DNA from: Sclerurus mexicanus
Taxonomy: Eukaryota > Chordata > Aves > Passeriformes > Furnariidae
DNA length: 64,000 bases
Direction: 5' to 3'
NCBI GenBank assembly: GCA_013396755.1
Contig: VWZF01006901.1
Location: 330,323 to 394,322, forward strand
The position numbers were made by a program, and so were the translations under genes. Below are positions 11,956 through 24,975 of this stretch, in pieces. Numbering within the stretch: the first letter of the stretch is position 1; the number at the start of each line of letters is the position of its first letter. The notes beneath the pieces were generated by a model. It saw only the letters and a list, made by a program, of their open reading frames with translations. It did not search any database and was not told the origin of the DNA.

Positions 11956-13940
11956 AATGGAGAGAGCCTTTCCAACAATGTGTTGCCACATTTGTGTAAC
12001 AACTGGATTCAGAACCCCAAGCTAGAGAATTTTCAGTGGGGACTTTTGGTAGACATTGATTTGGGTGTGGGTGTGAACTTTGTCCCAGATGTACCTGTCC
12101 AAGACTATTTATACACTTTTGTTAGATTGCAGAGTATCGTAAGATTATAACTTCTGATTATTACAAGCCTGACTTGTAAATACAGACAGAGAGGCTGACA
12201 GGATATAGAGGACCTATCCAGCCTCCATCGTGGTATACACACTTGGTCAGAGGGAGGAGATCTGTTAAAGACATCAGTCTCTGTTCTGCAGAAATACAGC
12301 CAGCAGCTTCTGGTTCCCTGAGCAAGGCTTAGCTTACCTGGGGGCTAACCACCCAAGTCTTGTATACCTTAGTACACTTAGTAGGAAATAAGAGAGATGC
12401 AATCATGCGAGTTACTGCATATTTGCTGCCAGCCGTTACCAGGTAGCTGCTATTTCATTTCTATGAAATATCATAACTATGTAAATAACTCAAGTAATAA
12501 TTGTAAATGGATGACTGTACTAAGGGAGGTGGGGGCAGGAGCCATAACTGCGCAGCTGCTATGGCTGTGAAAATTCAACCTTAAGCAGCCTAAACATTCA
12601 TTTTACAGTGTACACCACTGATTACTTAATTACTTCTAAAATATAAGTCAGATTCACTTAAAACCCCAGGGAGTAAATTACAAGCAGATATGAAGCAATG
12701 TGCATGCATACACCCTACTTTGACTTTAAAAAATTATTGTTTTCCAATAGGTATGAAGGATTTTTCTATTTCTGTTCTGCAAAACATCATTATGTTACAA
12801 ACAGGTAAATATTTCTAAGTAATATTAGATGTGCGTGGGAACATCCATCTTCAGCCTTTCACTGTGGACTCTCACTAAAGGTTCTTATCTTTATGTATAT
12901 TTGAACAAGAAGATCTACATATGCTTGATCTCAGTATGAACCTCTGTATGACCTGATTTTGTTGCCATGGCCACCAATTAGACCAGCCTTGTTGACTGCA
13001 GAACAACAGTCAAAGCATCTCTATTAAGTTCTGAAAAAGAATGTCATATTTTATCAGCACACTACAACAGCTTATGCTTGTGGTAGTGTTGTACTGTTTG
13101 TTTCTTCCATTAGCTCTATATTTAAGCATTTAGTTTAAAAGTCAGGAAAAGTGGGAAGGGGGATTGGAAGCAGTGGCTACATCACTAGCCAGAATGTTCA
13201 CTTCTTTACTTTTTTTAAGTGTCTGCTTTTATTTTCTAGGTTTTCTCCTCTAAAAAGACAGAAGATAGGCAGACTGTGGTAACATCTTTGCTTCATGAGA
13301 ATGTTGAGATTAGCATAAAATCTTTCCTTCAGTTACTCCTTTTGAGGATCCTATCATTATTTTCCCAAATATACAATATTTTAAAACATTCTCCCTTCCA
13401 ACTTGTGACAACTCTGTAGAGAGTTGCCTCAAAATCTCACCTGGCAAACAGTGCTTGTTAAACTACCTTTGCCCAGCAGTAAGTGTGTGGAAAGAGACTG
13501 TCACATGCACAGAAAAGACAGTTCAATGCCATCAATATTAAACTTTGTTAATGCCTGCCTGAGAAAAAAAAAAGGTCATTAAAAAAAAAAGCAACCAACT
13601 TGTAATGTACTCAGTTTACATCAAAACAAATAAGAGGTTGGAGTTCCACGACTAAATCTTTTATTTCGCAGGCTTCCTCTTCAGAAAATAATTTTCTTAG
13701 TATTGTTTTCATAAAAGCTTTCAAATGCCCTAAAATAATACAGAGAAATTGGCTTTTATTTTGAACAGGATTTCTCAATATGTACTGCATCTTTTGGTAT
13801 ATCTATTATATTAACTCAAGCCTTAATGATACAATGGTTAAAAACAGAGTACAGATGTGTATAAATGAAAAATGTAATAGATTTCCCTCTTAATGTAATA
13901 GAATTGGCACGGGGTATTGGAAACAGGAGTGAAAGTAGTC
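11956..13940. other. Gene-free sequence
   Basis: No frame of interest other than the tail of the 119-codon frame mentioned for repeat A copy 2. Two A-runs interrupted by GGTCATT lie at about 13563-13590. No known repeat family is recognised. Confidence 0.55.
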
Positions 13941-14180
13941 ACTCAAGCATTGTGTTTGCATGTTATTTAAATACAAGTGGTTGAGGTATAAGTACCTCTA
14001 AGTACACCTGAAAGAGATGGTGCCTTGTAATCATTGTTTCAGCAATTGACAGTTGTTTACACAACAGCAGCACATTCTCTACTGATTTGAATAATAAACA
14101 TGTTTAAACACCAGCTGGATAATAGAAGGATAATTGAAACATAGTTTAAAGCTCTGATTTACAGGCATTGTGGCAACACT
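13941..14180. promoter_or_regulatory. Candidate conserved non-coding element
   Basis: Binding-site-like words are dense here. They include GTTTGCATGTTATTTAAA near 13967, TGTAATCATTGTTTCAGCAA near 14026, TTGACAGTTGTTTACAC near 14045 (a TGACAG MEIS/TGIF-type core next to a GTTTAC forkhead core), GAATAATAAACATG near 14090, and the 10-bp palindrome TGTTTAAACA near 14101. No repeat family explains the stretch. The call as a conserved enhancer is inference from composition. I cannot see conservation from one genome. Confidence 0.3.
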
Positions 14181-15804
14181 TTTATTTGTGGTACAATGCT
14201 ATACTTCTGTGCAGCCTCTTGAAAAAATTAAATAGGCATTGTTTCAAAAAACTTCGGGATATATTTAACTCAATTAATCTATCATGCATTTGTGTGCCTA
14301 CACAGACAGACAGGACAAAGAACACACCATAAAACTTCCAAAAGGCTTGTGCTGGTGACCTCATGCTACTTGTGTTTAGTTTCATTATATGTTGGCCAGG
14401 TCCTTACCTTGTGCTTATATTTCCCAAGTGTGAACTGCAGTGCTCTACAAAGTTTTATAAAGCCCATGGAGCGCAGGAACCCAGCAATGAAATTGCTGAC
14501 TACATCAGGGTCAAAACGGGTAGAGAGAAAAGCAGTCCTTCAATCATGTGGCAGACCATGCACAGCAAAGGAACCACAAAAATGCTTTAAGATTTGAGGT
14601 GCTACTCATATCTCCTCCCTTCTGCTCTACACCAGAATTTTAATTCCTCAGAAGTAACTGTTTGGTCCTGTTTTCTAAAATGAGGATCCAAAATTAAGCT
14701 GAGGCAGCCCCACTCTGTCTTGGGTTTTTTTCTTAGAAATATTTCTGCAAATACTTCTTAATGCAAAATCTACCAGCTAAGAAGCCTAAAGATGTGGCAG
14801 TAGATTGCCATCAGACTTTTTTAGTTCCCAAACGTCTGATAATCCAAGGAAGTCTAGCTTTCATTTCTCATGCTGTTTCTGATTTCTTACCCTGGTTTCA
14901 CACTACAATTAATTCATGGACAAGTATGTAGGTGTGGACAGTTTCCACACATTCATTTAAGTTCAGTTTTCTGACTGTTTCATGCTTTATCCAAATGTCC
15001 CATTCTATACAAAGCCTACAACTCACTCAAGAAGATTACAGATACCATGACTGGCTTCTTTTACACACCAAGCCCTGGCAGTTACAAATACACCACGAAA
15101 ACAATTAAACCCAACAAAAATTCAAGAAACATTCTGCCCTATATATAAAAACCTACTCAGTTGCTCACTTCGGGGTCTCTCATGTGAATAGTATGTCTGA
15201 GGATGTGATCAGACCTTCCCTGGAAACAGTCTGTTAGCTATGCCAAGGTATGTACAAACACACACATATGCTCCAGCAAACCTGCCATGGATAAGTTTGA
15301 AAAAGAGTAAAATCCAGATGTAAAACACAGAAGAGAAAAGGACACGTCTATACATACCTTTCAGTTAATAAAAATACAGTCTATGGCTGCAGCTGGAAAC
15401 AGTATTACATTAAGAGACGCTAATCTCTTTATGATACAGAGCAGAGTTCTGTACAGTGTTGCTAAATACTATGTATGACATACATTTTTATTTCTGGAAA
15501 AAAAGAATAATCACAATGAGCAAGTCGTATCACCAGATGACGGATGGATGCTCTGAGATACTCTTGGAAGAGACATAAAAGAAGAAATGCACCACATACA
15601 GTGATATAGGAAGAGGCACAATAACAGAGTGTGGATCGGACTTGGGGAGGCCTTTATCTAAGGAACTAACAAACAGAAGCTGCACTTGATAACAACATAC
15701 AGTTGGATAAGATGCATGGAAAAAATCACCATGAGCTTCCACAAGATATGATGGGCAGACAATGGTGCGTTGTAGCTGTGGGATAGAGTTAAGCAGTTTC
15801 AGTA
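14181..15804. other. Gene-free sequence
   Basis: Overlapping short frames at 14292-14597 lie in two phases on one strand and are not supported as coding. No repeat family is recognised. Confidence 0.55.
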
Positions 15805-16190
15805 AGCTGCATGTGTTATGGTTCCTGGGCCAGATTCTGGGCCCTTTGTGCTAGGTCTCAGGAGTGCCCTACAAAAGCCGGGGGATTTTCCTCAAAAAAA
15901 GGAGCATTGCCAGGTGGCTGAGTGCCAGGATGACTCACTCTGCACTGCCCACTCCTTACAGGAAGACAGAAGTTCCTGAATAGGAAAGGATGAGGCAGGA
16001 GCGGACATAAATCCAGCTGTCCTGGACCAAAGAGAACAGGTCTCTCCTCACTAGCCCTGTTTGGGATTTTGCTCTTTGAGTTCCTAAGGTTACCGGGCCA
16101 GTCCCTTCCATTCTTCTCACTGTCAGAAGTCCTCTATATTCCTAGACCTAGGGGAACAGAGGAAAATAAGGCCCTGGGACATGAAGGAAG
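15805..16190 (+). other. Locally GC-rich patch, possible old LTR
   Basis: This stretch is clearly richer in G and C than its flanks (GGGCCAGATTCTGGGCCC near 15828, GCCGGGGGATT near 15878, AGGTTACCGGGCC near 16087). It starts with TGTGTTATGGTTCCTGGGCC, has an ACATAAATCC word near 16006, and a CTGGGACA word near 16173. That layout would suit a decayed LTR with a TATA-like box, but I recognise no family and see no target duplication. An lncRNA exon or chance isochore change are alternatives. Confidence 0.25.
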
Positions 16191-19100
16191 CTGTGCTGAT
16201 TAATTCTAATATCCATAGAGAAAGAGGCGTATGGTTTTCTGAAACACTTAACAAACAGGATAATAAAATTCACCTTCATGTGATGAATAGCAGAAATTCA
16301 GTGAAAATCTGTTTGCAGTAGTGAGAAGTCTAATCCTAGGAAACATATTCTGACTTTGGGCCGTGGACCTATGCTCTCTGCAAAGGATAGAAGGCATTCA
16401 CAGGTGTCCTGTTTGCTTGTCTGACCACTCTAAGTGTGTAAAATTAGTTGCTTCACCTCCTCTAGAGGTTTAGAATCAAAGGAAAGCAAACTCTTCTTCA
16501 TCTAACCAACCATTAAGCTGGGGGAGTCCTGCAGGAGGGCAAAAGCATAAAAGGTGCCAGAAGGGATCAGATAAACTCAAAGCTGCTAATGTAAGGATTA
16601 TTGGAGGCAGGGTGGGTTATAAAATATGTAGCTTGCATGCCATTTCCAGCTCTGGAAATGGTTGCTGTGTGTAGATATACATACATGTGCCTACAGAAAA
16701 TCTTGCAAGGCAAAGGCCTCCCCAATCTACATGCCTTGCACACACAGTGAAACATACACTGCCCTGGCATTGCTGGCTCCTTGTGTAAGTCAAAGCACTG
16801 GGCTAACAGTATCTTCAACCCAACACAGTATAATCCTTGCTGCGTTTTAGTACCAGCCTAGCTGTGTTTCTTAATGCTCAGTCCTCAGACGTTTACTGAT
16901 TTAGAGGAAATCATCACACTGAATGAGTAGGAAAAAAGAACCATTTGATCTTCTCCAACAACTTCATGATGTTATTTTAAATATACTTTGCTGGACAAAC
17001 AGTTTGAGTCAAAACATGTTGTTTTAAGTGTCTTAAGATATATTAGCAATAGAGGGAAAATGACATTTCTTTATCAGCTATGATACATATAATGTGACAT
17101 TCAAACACAAGTGTTACTCAATAGCTTGTAAGTCACAAAAGGTGAATGAAAACACTTACCTCTTTTGTAAAAAATGTCAAAAAATAGAAGATCCACTTTG
17201 ACTTAAAATATATGGTAAGCAGCATTACAAATTTCTAAGCACAAAGCCCATCTATTAAGATTGTGAATAAATAGTAAGTCTAGCTAGGAAGAAGTGTTCC
17301 CGTTAATGTATGGTGAGTTATGTCAAGGACACTAAATGAAGCTGTCTTTCATATATACCAGATTGATCTATCTAAATTGGGGCAAGCTGTGCCACCAAAA
17401 ATGTATCTTTATATTGTGTTATAGAAGATCAAATGTTAACAAACCCAGGAGAACAATTAACAATAACTTCCCACTCCACCAGTAGCTGTTTAACTCACAC
17501 GTACTGTTTACGTGCTATTTGGCTCAAATGAATGCTCTAGTAAACAACTTGTACATGCAAACCTATAGACCTCCAGAGAAGCCAAAGAAAAGAGATTTGC
17601 AGTCTTTAGGAAATGCTTGTGTTGAAAAACTATTCCCACACAACTGGCACAAAGCAACTGCAGTTATTCTGTGAGACCGTGCTCCTGTCATCTGAAAATG
17701 AAAGCCAGGCAAATTCAACTGGGAAATAAGGCGTATAATTTAACATGAGCGTAAATAACTGGATGAAATGGTGGATTCATCTTTTAAATCCTTCAAATGA
17801 AAACAAGCTGCCTTTCTGGCTGATATGTTCTAGCCAAACAACATTTTGTATAGCTACATGAAGTGACTGGATGAAATTAAATGGCTTCCTCTGATATCAC
17901 AATGAACTATTTTAGGGCAGCATTCAACAAAGTGTTCAGGAATTTACTCACAGAACTATGGCTATATTTGCACAACAGAGGATGTGTATCCCAAAGGATA
18001 TCTGTCTTTTCTTGAGCTGGCCACCTGGGCATCTCTGCGTAAAGCTGTTTGAGATGTAGGAAAGACAAAACCCAGCATTTAAGTCCCTGGAGAAGCTAGG
18101 TATATTCCTAACACTCATTACTCACTCATGAAAGTGATGGTGCCTTTTTCTTCCCAAATAGTCTGGTACTTATAGCATGTGTCTAAATATGAAGTCAAAA
18201 TATTGGGCCTCACTTTAGCCTGAGACCTTGAAACTCAAATCCTGTGAGAGTGCACAGACCATGAAGCTATTGAAGACTTTGAAACTGCTGTGTAGTCAGG
18301 AATGGAAGAATCATGGAGCAGAAATATCTGATCCCCATCTTGTGGGTAAGCTACTCAGCTAGGAAAAGCTTAAGGCTCTCATCCTTTCCTTCTGAATAAT
18401 TTCTGGATCTAAGTCAATAATTAGCTACCATAAATCGCAGTCTCACTGATTTTTCTCACTCCCATAGGAGAGACCTTATGCACCACAACATCTGACTCCA
18501 TGCATCTTCAGTTCTCAACTGACAGACAGCCTCACTCCAGCAAGAGAGATGAAAAGTGTTAGGTTTTTTCCCCTGAAAAATCTCACTACTTGCTGCTTTG
18601 TACATATTCCTGGGATGTAAAAAAGTATGACCCCAAATGCTACCTGGCATGAATAAACTAGAACCCATCCTTCCTCTGCACGTGCAAGAGCACAGTCATT
18701 GGATTTTTGTGAGAAAGTAATGCTTCCTCTCCTTCTCTCTAAGAGAACTCTATCTGTAAAAAGACACTGAATTCCTCATTTACACAGGTACCTGCTTGTG
18801 GTTCTGAATTTGTTACCATAGGTCATAGTTCCAGACAGATCACTTTGCCTCCAGTTCCTACCAGCTGGTGGGAGTGTCTCAGAAGTTATCTTGCAGGTGG
18901 TTCCCTGTCTAGAACCCTAACTTTCCCTCCTATACTGCGTTTGGAACCTACATACTGATCTTGGCTCTGCCATCACCCCTGGGACTGATGACTTTACTCT
19001 TTGAGGATGCATAGAGATGTCAGAGGAACTCCATACCTTTCTTGAGATAGAGCTGCAGTTCTTCAGTGAAGACTCCACTTGTTTTATAGGCAGAAATGCA

Positions 19101-22100
19101 TCCCAAATTATCCAATTTTATGACCAAATCAAAAAACCTCATGAACATCCTGTTATCCAATTTGGCCTGATGATGACTGGTTTGGCTGATAGGAATTCTC
19201 CACAGACTCAAATAAAACATGAGAATTTCCCACAGCTGGATAAAATACGCCCTCACAAGGGAATTGTCATGCCATGGTACCAGCTGCCTGAAAACAAAAT
19301 ATAGGCTAGGTCAGGAGTAATATATTCTTAATGAAGAGACGCAAAAAGTCCGTAAGACTGTACAGACTCTAAAGCATACATTTAAGTGCTCCCCTGGGTT
19401 ACAGCTTTAATTACATATTTTATAACTACAAAAGGGTTCATTTAAGATACAGCTCAGAATAGAAATGTTAAGTGTGTGATTTCTTTGCCCAAAGCAAAAT
19501 GCACACATACTCTGTGGAAGGCTGTTTGAATAGCTCAGAAAAAGATATACAACAATGCCTACTGTAATAAGCCTACCCAAAGGTTAAATACAACAGAAAA
19601 CAGACTTAAAATTAGAGCATCCACACTTAGACCCATAGTAGTGTTAATTACCGTGGTTCCAATGAAACTCCATAATCCTGTTCTACTTTGCATCAGACAA
19701 TGATCTTGTCCATATCTTATTTCCCTGTGTACTTCAGACAAATGCTTGTGTATTTAAATGGAGATGTCGAAAAGGAATATCACAAAAAAGAAAAGCAGCT
19801 CTGCATTCTGGCAGTCTCTGGGATAATGTTTCTGGTAATCTGTTGAGAAAATAAAAGTGGAATGTTACTATTCCCAGCAATTATTTATCTATTAAGCCAG
19901 AACTTACTTTCTAGAAGTTGGTCTCAGGATTCGTGGTGTGGTTTCCTCTTATTTATAACACCAGGGGAAGTTTGGGTTGAAAAATTCATCTGGAAAATTA
20001 ATATCACCCCAGATGTTTTCACAAGCACAAGCAGCACACGCAGCTCTGCCCAGTGAAGGCTGTGCAGCACTGAGTGTCCATCACTGCAGCTGCACTAGGA
20101 TGGACCTTTGGCACAGGTCACAGTGTAAACCACCATCAATGCTAGACCACGGCTCTGTGCCATCAAAGGCCAGGACTAAGGCTTTGTCTGGGTAAGCTGA
20201 AGAGTGTGCTTGTTCACTCAGCAGATCTGCAGGCTTCCAAGTGATCATTATTAGTGTTTTTGTACCTTCACATAGGCATTCCTAATTGAGCTGCACAAGG
20301 GAAGTATCAGTTTCAGGGGTGAAGTGAAAGTAAACTGAAAACATGAGTGAACTGACAGAACAAATATATCCATAAAGTAATAAGAAAATTTCTATATTCA
20401 TTTTACATTAATGTTAAATAAAAATAAATCTCTTTTATATTACTGAAAGTTATTAATAGGAATTGTAGCTTTTGAAGCATTGACACTCTGCATGTGCAGT
20501 TTCTATGTTTATATCATTTTTTTTTGTTTATTTTTGCTGCTAAATATCCTCACTTTTTTCCACTGAGAAAACACATCTTGGGCATTACTGATTGTATTGT
20601 AGTTATCAGCAAAAAAAGATAAGTGTTGCTCTGAAGAATGGGCAAGGGAAAAAACAAAACCCTAAACCAAGTATTTACACTTTGGTAAACATGAAGAACT
20701 GTTCCATAAAATGAAACTTTCAGGTGAATACTGTTTTGAAGTAAAATATTTCCTACACTGAAAATGTCTTGTTAGTCGTAAAAAAACAAAAAAAATCTGC
20801 TTTATCTAAGAGGTACTTATATGATTGTGGAGACTACAGTATCCAAAAATGTTCAGCTCATCTCCATACCACCTGCCTTAACTCACAGGATCGTCTTCTC
20901 CTTTATCTTGCAAAAAACAAATTGAGAAACAGGAAGAGTAACCCTAAGGTTTTCAAAAATTCCTGGTGATTTGTACCATCTTGGAGTTTGAATACTCAGT
21001 GTAAATACACCTAAATATTACTAATCCAAATTTCCGTAAAAATTCTGAATTCCACATCTCCTGAATTTGAATCCAGTGCCCTCACTAAGCACGTTGGTAT
21101 GGATGCTGCCCAGAAAGGCTCACTGGGGCTGCAGTGCTGACTAAATTGCACCCTGGAATTGGCAAAGTTCCCAGTTATACCAGGGAGGGCAAAAAGCAGA
21201 GTACACACGTACACACCCCATCTGTGAAGGAGGTGTTGCACTTCCTTGCAAAAGAAGCTGAAACGTCTAAAGGAGTTTTCCTTTACGGAAGCGCATTTTT
21301 TAAATATAACATCTCAAAATGGTTTTGGAATCACCATGTTGTGCTGCTTCATTTTTCAGGTGCTCTTTTCAAATATATTTATAATCAGTGAATTCTGACA
21401 GTGTTATGAATATGGCCAATCCGTGCATCATGTAACATTTTTAGAAGTCTTACAAAGACTTAATAAATTTTGCAAATATTTAGAAAGAGAATTAATATAA
21501 TATATGTAAAGATCTGCACATATTTGATAATCTTGAACCAATTTAATAAATCCTGTCCAGTTTTAATAAACATTGGATTAGGGTTAAACTTATAACAAAC
21601 AATAAATTAATAATGAAAATGTTTAATGTGGACTGTATATTCAGTACTTTTAAAATTTTAATTGTTTTTCAAAGATCAGGAAAACACCTGCAAATCATGC
21701 TACAGTTTTAAAAACTTTATTATTCTGGAAAACATGCACACAACCCATACAGTCAGCAACACAACTACTTCTACTATACTACAAAAACATGTTTTTGCTT
21801 ACCCTTACAGAAACAAAATCTTCTTAGAATTGCAACTGTATTACAATTCAACATGATCATAATTTGGGGAATGATAGGACAATACCTGGGAAAAAACACA
21901 ATATACTTACAGAATGTGCAAATTTATTAATTAAACAAGAAAGTGCAACTAGAAGCATGTTCTTAAACCTACCTCTGTTCACGTGTATAGCCACTTCTCA
22001 AGGACAACACACCTGACATTATTCATTTGTAGTGAAGCACAGCACATGCATAACCTTTTGCAGGGCCATCCCAAGCTTCTCCATAGCATTCACCCTGGGG

Positions 22101-22370
22101 TACCTGAGTTCTCCAATCAAATGAGGAACTGCTGTTGTTGGGAAAATTGAACTGTTACATTTCTTTGAGAAATGCACCATTTTCAAAAAAACTTACTGTG
22201 CGAGGTTTTCCACATCCACAGTAGAATGATTAGTTGATGGAAGAGACACAAAAATGCCACAGTACCTTTCATTTTAAAAATTAACCAAATGAAACATGGT
22301 AGAGTGGTGATTTGGGAATTTTGAATAGGGATTTTATAAACCAGATTCATCTCAATAAAACAAGTTCTCG
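16191..22370. other. Gene-free sequence
   Basis: About 6 kb in which I can support no gene. Frames reach at most 95 codons and are matched by frames on the opposite strand. The part near 18840-19010 is richer in CCT and CTG and resembles old LTR text, without a firm family. The stretch 21400-21660 is strongly AT-rich, with many TAATAAA words. The rest is unremarkable. Confidence 0.55.
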
Positions 22371-22438
22371 GTTTTGGGGGGGTTTTCTTGGGTTTTTAGG
22401 TTTTGGGGTGGTTTTTTTTGGTTAGTTTGTTTTTTTAA
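22371..22438 (+). repeat. G/T-rich low-complexity tract
   Basis: Alternating T-runs and G-runs: seven G at 22376-22382, then GGG, GG and GGGG within the next 30 bases, then T-runs with GG. Four G-runs of three or more can be drawn only by splitting the seven-G run, so G-quadruplex formation is possible but weakly supported. It is the complement of the A-run plus AACCAAC tracts seen elsewhere in the window. Confidence 0.6.
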
Positions 22439-23370
22439 GTCACAGGATGTTTAAGAAATATCTGTGTCTCTTGGGACACCTGAACAAAGGGTGCTTGGTG
22501 CCTCTGAGAGGTCCTTAAGGAAAGGAAGGAAAATAAGGAAGGATCTAGATGAACTACAAAATAATGCTTTGGGTAATAGATATAAGATGATAACTGAAAA
22601 GAGAAGTAAAATATAAGGTAAGGATTCAGAGAGGATACAGCAAAACAGCTAGTCTATAAAACAGCAAAATATAGATCCAAAGAATTGCGATGTTAGTGGG
22701 CTGGAGAGACCAAAAGGAATGTCTTGAGGGAATGTCAGTATGGAAAGACAAGATTTAATATCAAAGAGGGCACAGAAAGTATCCTACAGACACCTTAAAA
22801 TGACTCTCATCCTTCTTTTCCTAAATAATGGATTTACTACAGTATATGAAATATTATCCCTTCTCCAATGAGACACATGCCTGTTGCACAGAGTACAGAA
22901 ACTATGAGCTTCCTGTCAGACCAGGACAGCTGCAGGGCAAAGCCCATGCTAGTCTTGCAATTTGATTTCCCTTTTACACTTCTACAGATAACTTCTGTGT
23001 ATTTGGAAACCAAAGTCTTTTTCTGTAACTATATTCTATTCTAAAAGACTATCAGGAGAAATGGCTTATCCTGTGAGCAGTGACTTGATTCCTTAAGATA
23101 TTCAGGAAGGAATCAGTAAACTCAGCCACTGCTTCAGCTGCTTTTCACAGTGCAAGCTGTCCTAGAGGTAGAGCAAGTGAGCTGGCAGCTCGTTGGAACT
23201 GAGAATTAACTGTCTATTATTAAATAATTATAGAAACTGAGGAAATCGCAGTGATTCTGTAAGCAGATAAACAAGATACATTCTTCCCTGGGCTCTTCTA
23301 GTAACAAAACAATTAAATTATATCATGCATATAAAAGTTGGGTGGAACTAAATATTCACCTTAATTAGGC
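22439..23370. other. Gene-free sequence
   Basis: Purine-rich on the + strand from about 22500 to 22770 (many AAGGAAGG, AGAGAAG words). No coding or repeat-family signal. From 23200 the text becomes rich in ATTATTAAATAATTATAG-type words and leads into direct repeat B. Confidence 0.5.
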
Positions 23371-23504
23371 AGAAAGATGGAGCAATATTGTTTCTGCCTA
23401 TCTAATTTTCCATTGGGTAATGTTCTTCTTTTTTATGGCAGAACTAAATATCTGAAACAATTCATTATGAATCTTGGTTTATGAAAGCTAAGAAATATTC
23501 TGAG
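23371..23504 (+). repeat. Diverged direct repeat B, copy 1
   Basis: It aligns with 24820-24975. Shared blocks in order are AGAAAG, AGAG.AA/AGCAATATTG, TTAATT.TCC/CTAATTTTCC, a TTCTT-rich block, AG.AGAACT.AATA, TCTTGGTTTATG, AAGAA and TGAG.AAT. Copy 2 carries insertions of about 13 bases in the middle. No known transposable-element family is recognised. AATTAGG, CTAATTTTCC and GCAATATTG words give copy 1 an enhancer-like look. Confidence 0.6.
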
Positions 23505-24468
23505 GAATATACAGCAGACTAAGTGAAGAAATGTCTATTAGAGAAATGAAGAGGAAGTCTATTACTAACTTGAAATTTCTGTAAATGAGTCCTTTATTGC
23601 CTGAGATTCAAAAGCCCACCAACCATAACATCTCAGTGTAGACAGAGACAACAAAGTTTGCAAAAATCTTCCCTTGCCTTCCTCTAGCAGTGATTTTTCT
23701 GGTTCTTCACGGGCTTCCTTAGTCTCAGTAAACTGGTATTCTAACAGAGGTCTTTCAGGCATGTAAGCCTGAAACAAAATTATATTGATTTTAACAATCC
23801 CTCATGAGACTTTTAGGATGTGTTCTGTTATTACATCCCACAGTGCAATAGCTCTTGCCCACCTTTGGGTAAGAATGTGCAAGAACCTCATTTTAACAAA
23901 ACTGCTCATCTGAGCACCAGCACCACAGCAGGGAGGGTCTTTGCATCAGTATAGCAAAGTCTGCCTTCCAAACTGCTATAGATCAGTGACTAATAAAATC
24001 TTTCCTGTGTAAACCTGCCAATGAAAGGAAGTCCTGAACAAACTGTTACAATCCCTCAGCGACAAATCTCTGCAGGACAGGCATCCATTCCCCACACTTG
24101 CCTCAAAACATGCTGGCCTGTCCCATACAAATGAACTCAACAGTACAACAGCATTCTGCTTGGCAGGAACAGGGTTAACTCTGTGATACACCTTGATCAC
24201 CAGCAGGTATCAAACTTTGTCAGCAAAGGAGATATCCTCCAAACAGGAAGAGACACAGCACTCCTGAGAATCCCCCATCAAATACAATAGAACATGAAGG
24301 TATGGCTCAGTTTTTAGCTCTGGCATCCAATAACAAGTCAGAACCCTGAGGACATTGTCTTACTCAGAGATGTGAAATGCAAATGAACAGTAACATTGAC
24401 AACTCAAGACCAAGCAGAAAACAAAGGACTTGAAAGCTACCTGAAAAGGTCTTGCATGAACACACAGC
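23505..24468. other. Spacer between the copies of direct repeat B, first part
   Basis: Gene-free. Frames here are at most 74 codons long and lack domains. Confidence 0.5.
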
Positions 24469-24488
24469 TTTTTTTTTTTTTTTTTTTT
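24469..24488. repeat. Homopolymer of 20 T
   Basis: The longest homopolymer I see in the window. On the - strand it would be a poly(A) tail, but no retrocopied gene or SINE is recognisable on its 5' side (the + strand text after 24488), and I see no target duplication. Probably a simple slippage tract. Confidence 0.8.
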
Positions 24489-24819
24489 CGGGCCAGGAAC
24501 GTTCATTTATGTGAAGAAGTTAAGTGGGTAATTTTACTGATGACTGGAGTCCCTGAAAATGCTTTAGCAGAAAGAAAACCTTGAGATGGTAGAGTACAGA
24601 AATCATTTAACAGTGAAAGTCACCATGAGCTCAGAAAAACTGGTTCAACATAAAAAGTTGTGCTGTGTGAAATAGAATGGACAAATGTCTGTCGCAGGAC
24701 TAAAATGCAGCTACAGGACTTTCCAAGAAAATTTCCATCTTGAAGATTTATTCCTTAAGGTGTGAAAATCTAAGTTAAATCTTCCTGTCTGCCTCCAGTG
24801 CTCTATCCTAAATTCTCTA
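24489..24819. other. Spacer before direct repeat B copy 2
   Basis: Nothing recognised. Confidence 0.5.
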
Positions 24820-24975
24820 AGAAAGCCAGAGTAACACTGTTCCTACCTGTTTAATTCTCCTTTGGTTCATACATTTGTATTCTTTAAAATAGTAGAACTG
24901 AATAATAGCTGGGGAAAAAAAATCAATATCAGTCTTGGTTTATGGAGGCCAAGAATTATTTGCAGCAATCTGAGA
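24820..24975 (+). repeat. Diverged direct repeat B, copy 2
   Basis: Partner of 23371-23504, same orientation, starting 1,449 bases downstream. The best block is TCTTGGTTTATGGAGGCCAA against TCTTGGTTTATGAAAGCTAA in copy 1. Confidence 0.6.

Noticed and set aside
11791..12150. 119-codon open frame on +
   Set aside because: It runs through direct repeat A copy 2 but is not open in copy 1 and has no domain; chance is the simplest explanation.
22371..22438. Telomere-like or G-quadruplex sequence
   Set aside because: The G-runs have no regular unit, differ from TTAGGG, and a quadruplex needs the seven-G run to be split; called low complexity instead.
24469..24488. T20 as the tail of a processed pseudogene on -
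   Set aside because: The sequence on its 5' side (on -) matches no gene I know, no target duplication is visible, and CR1-driven genomes rarely make A-tailed retrocopies.
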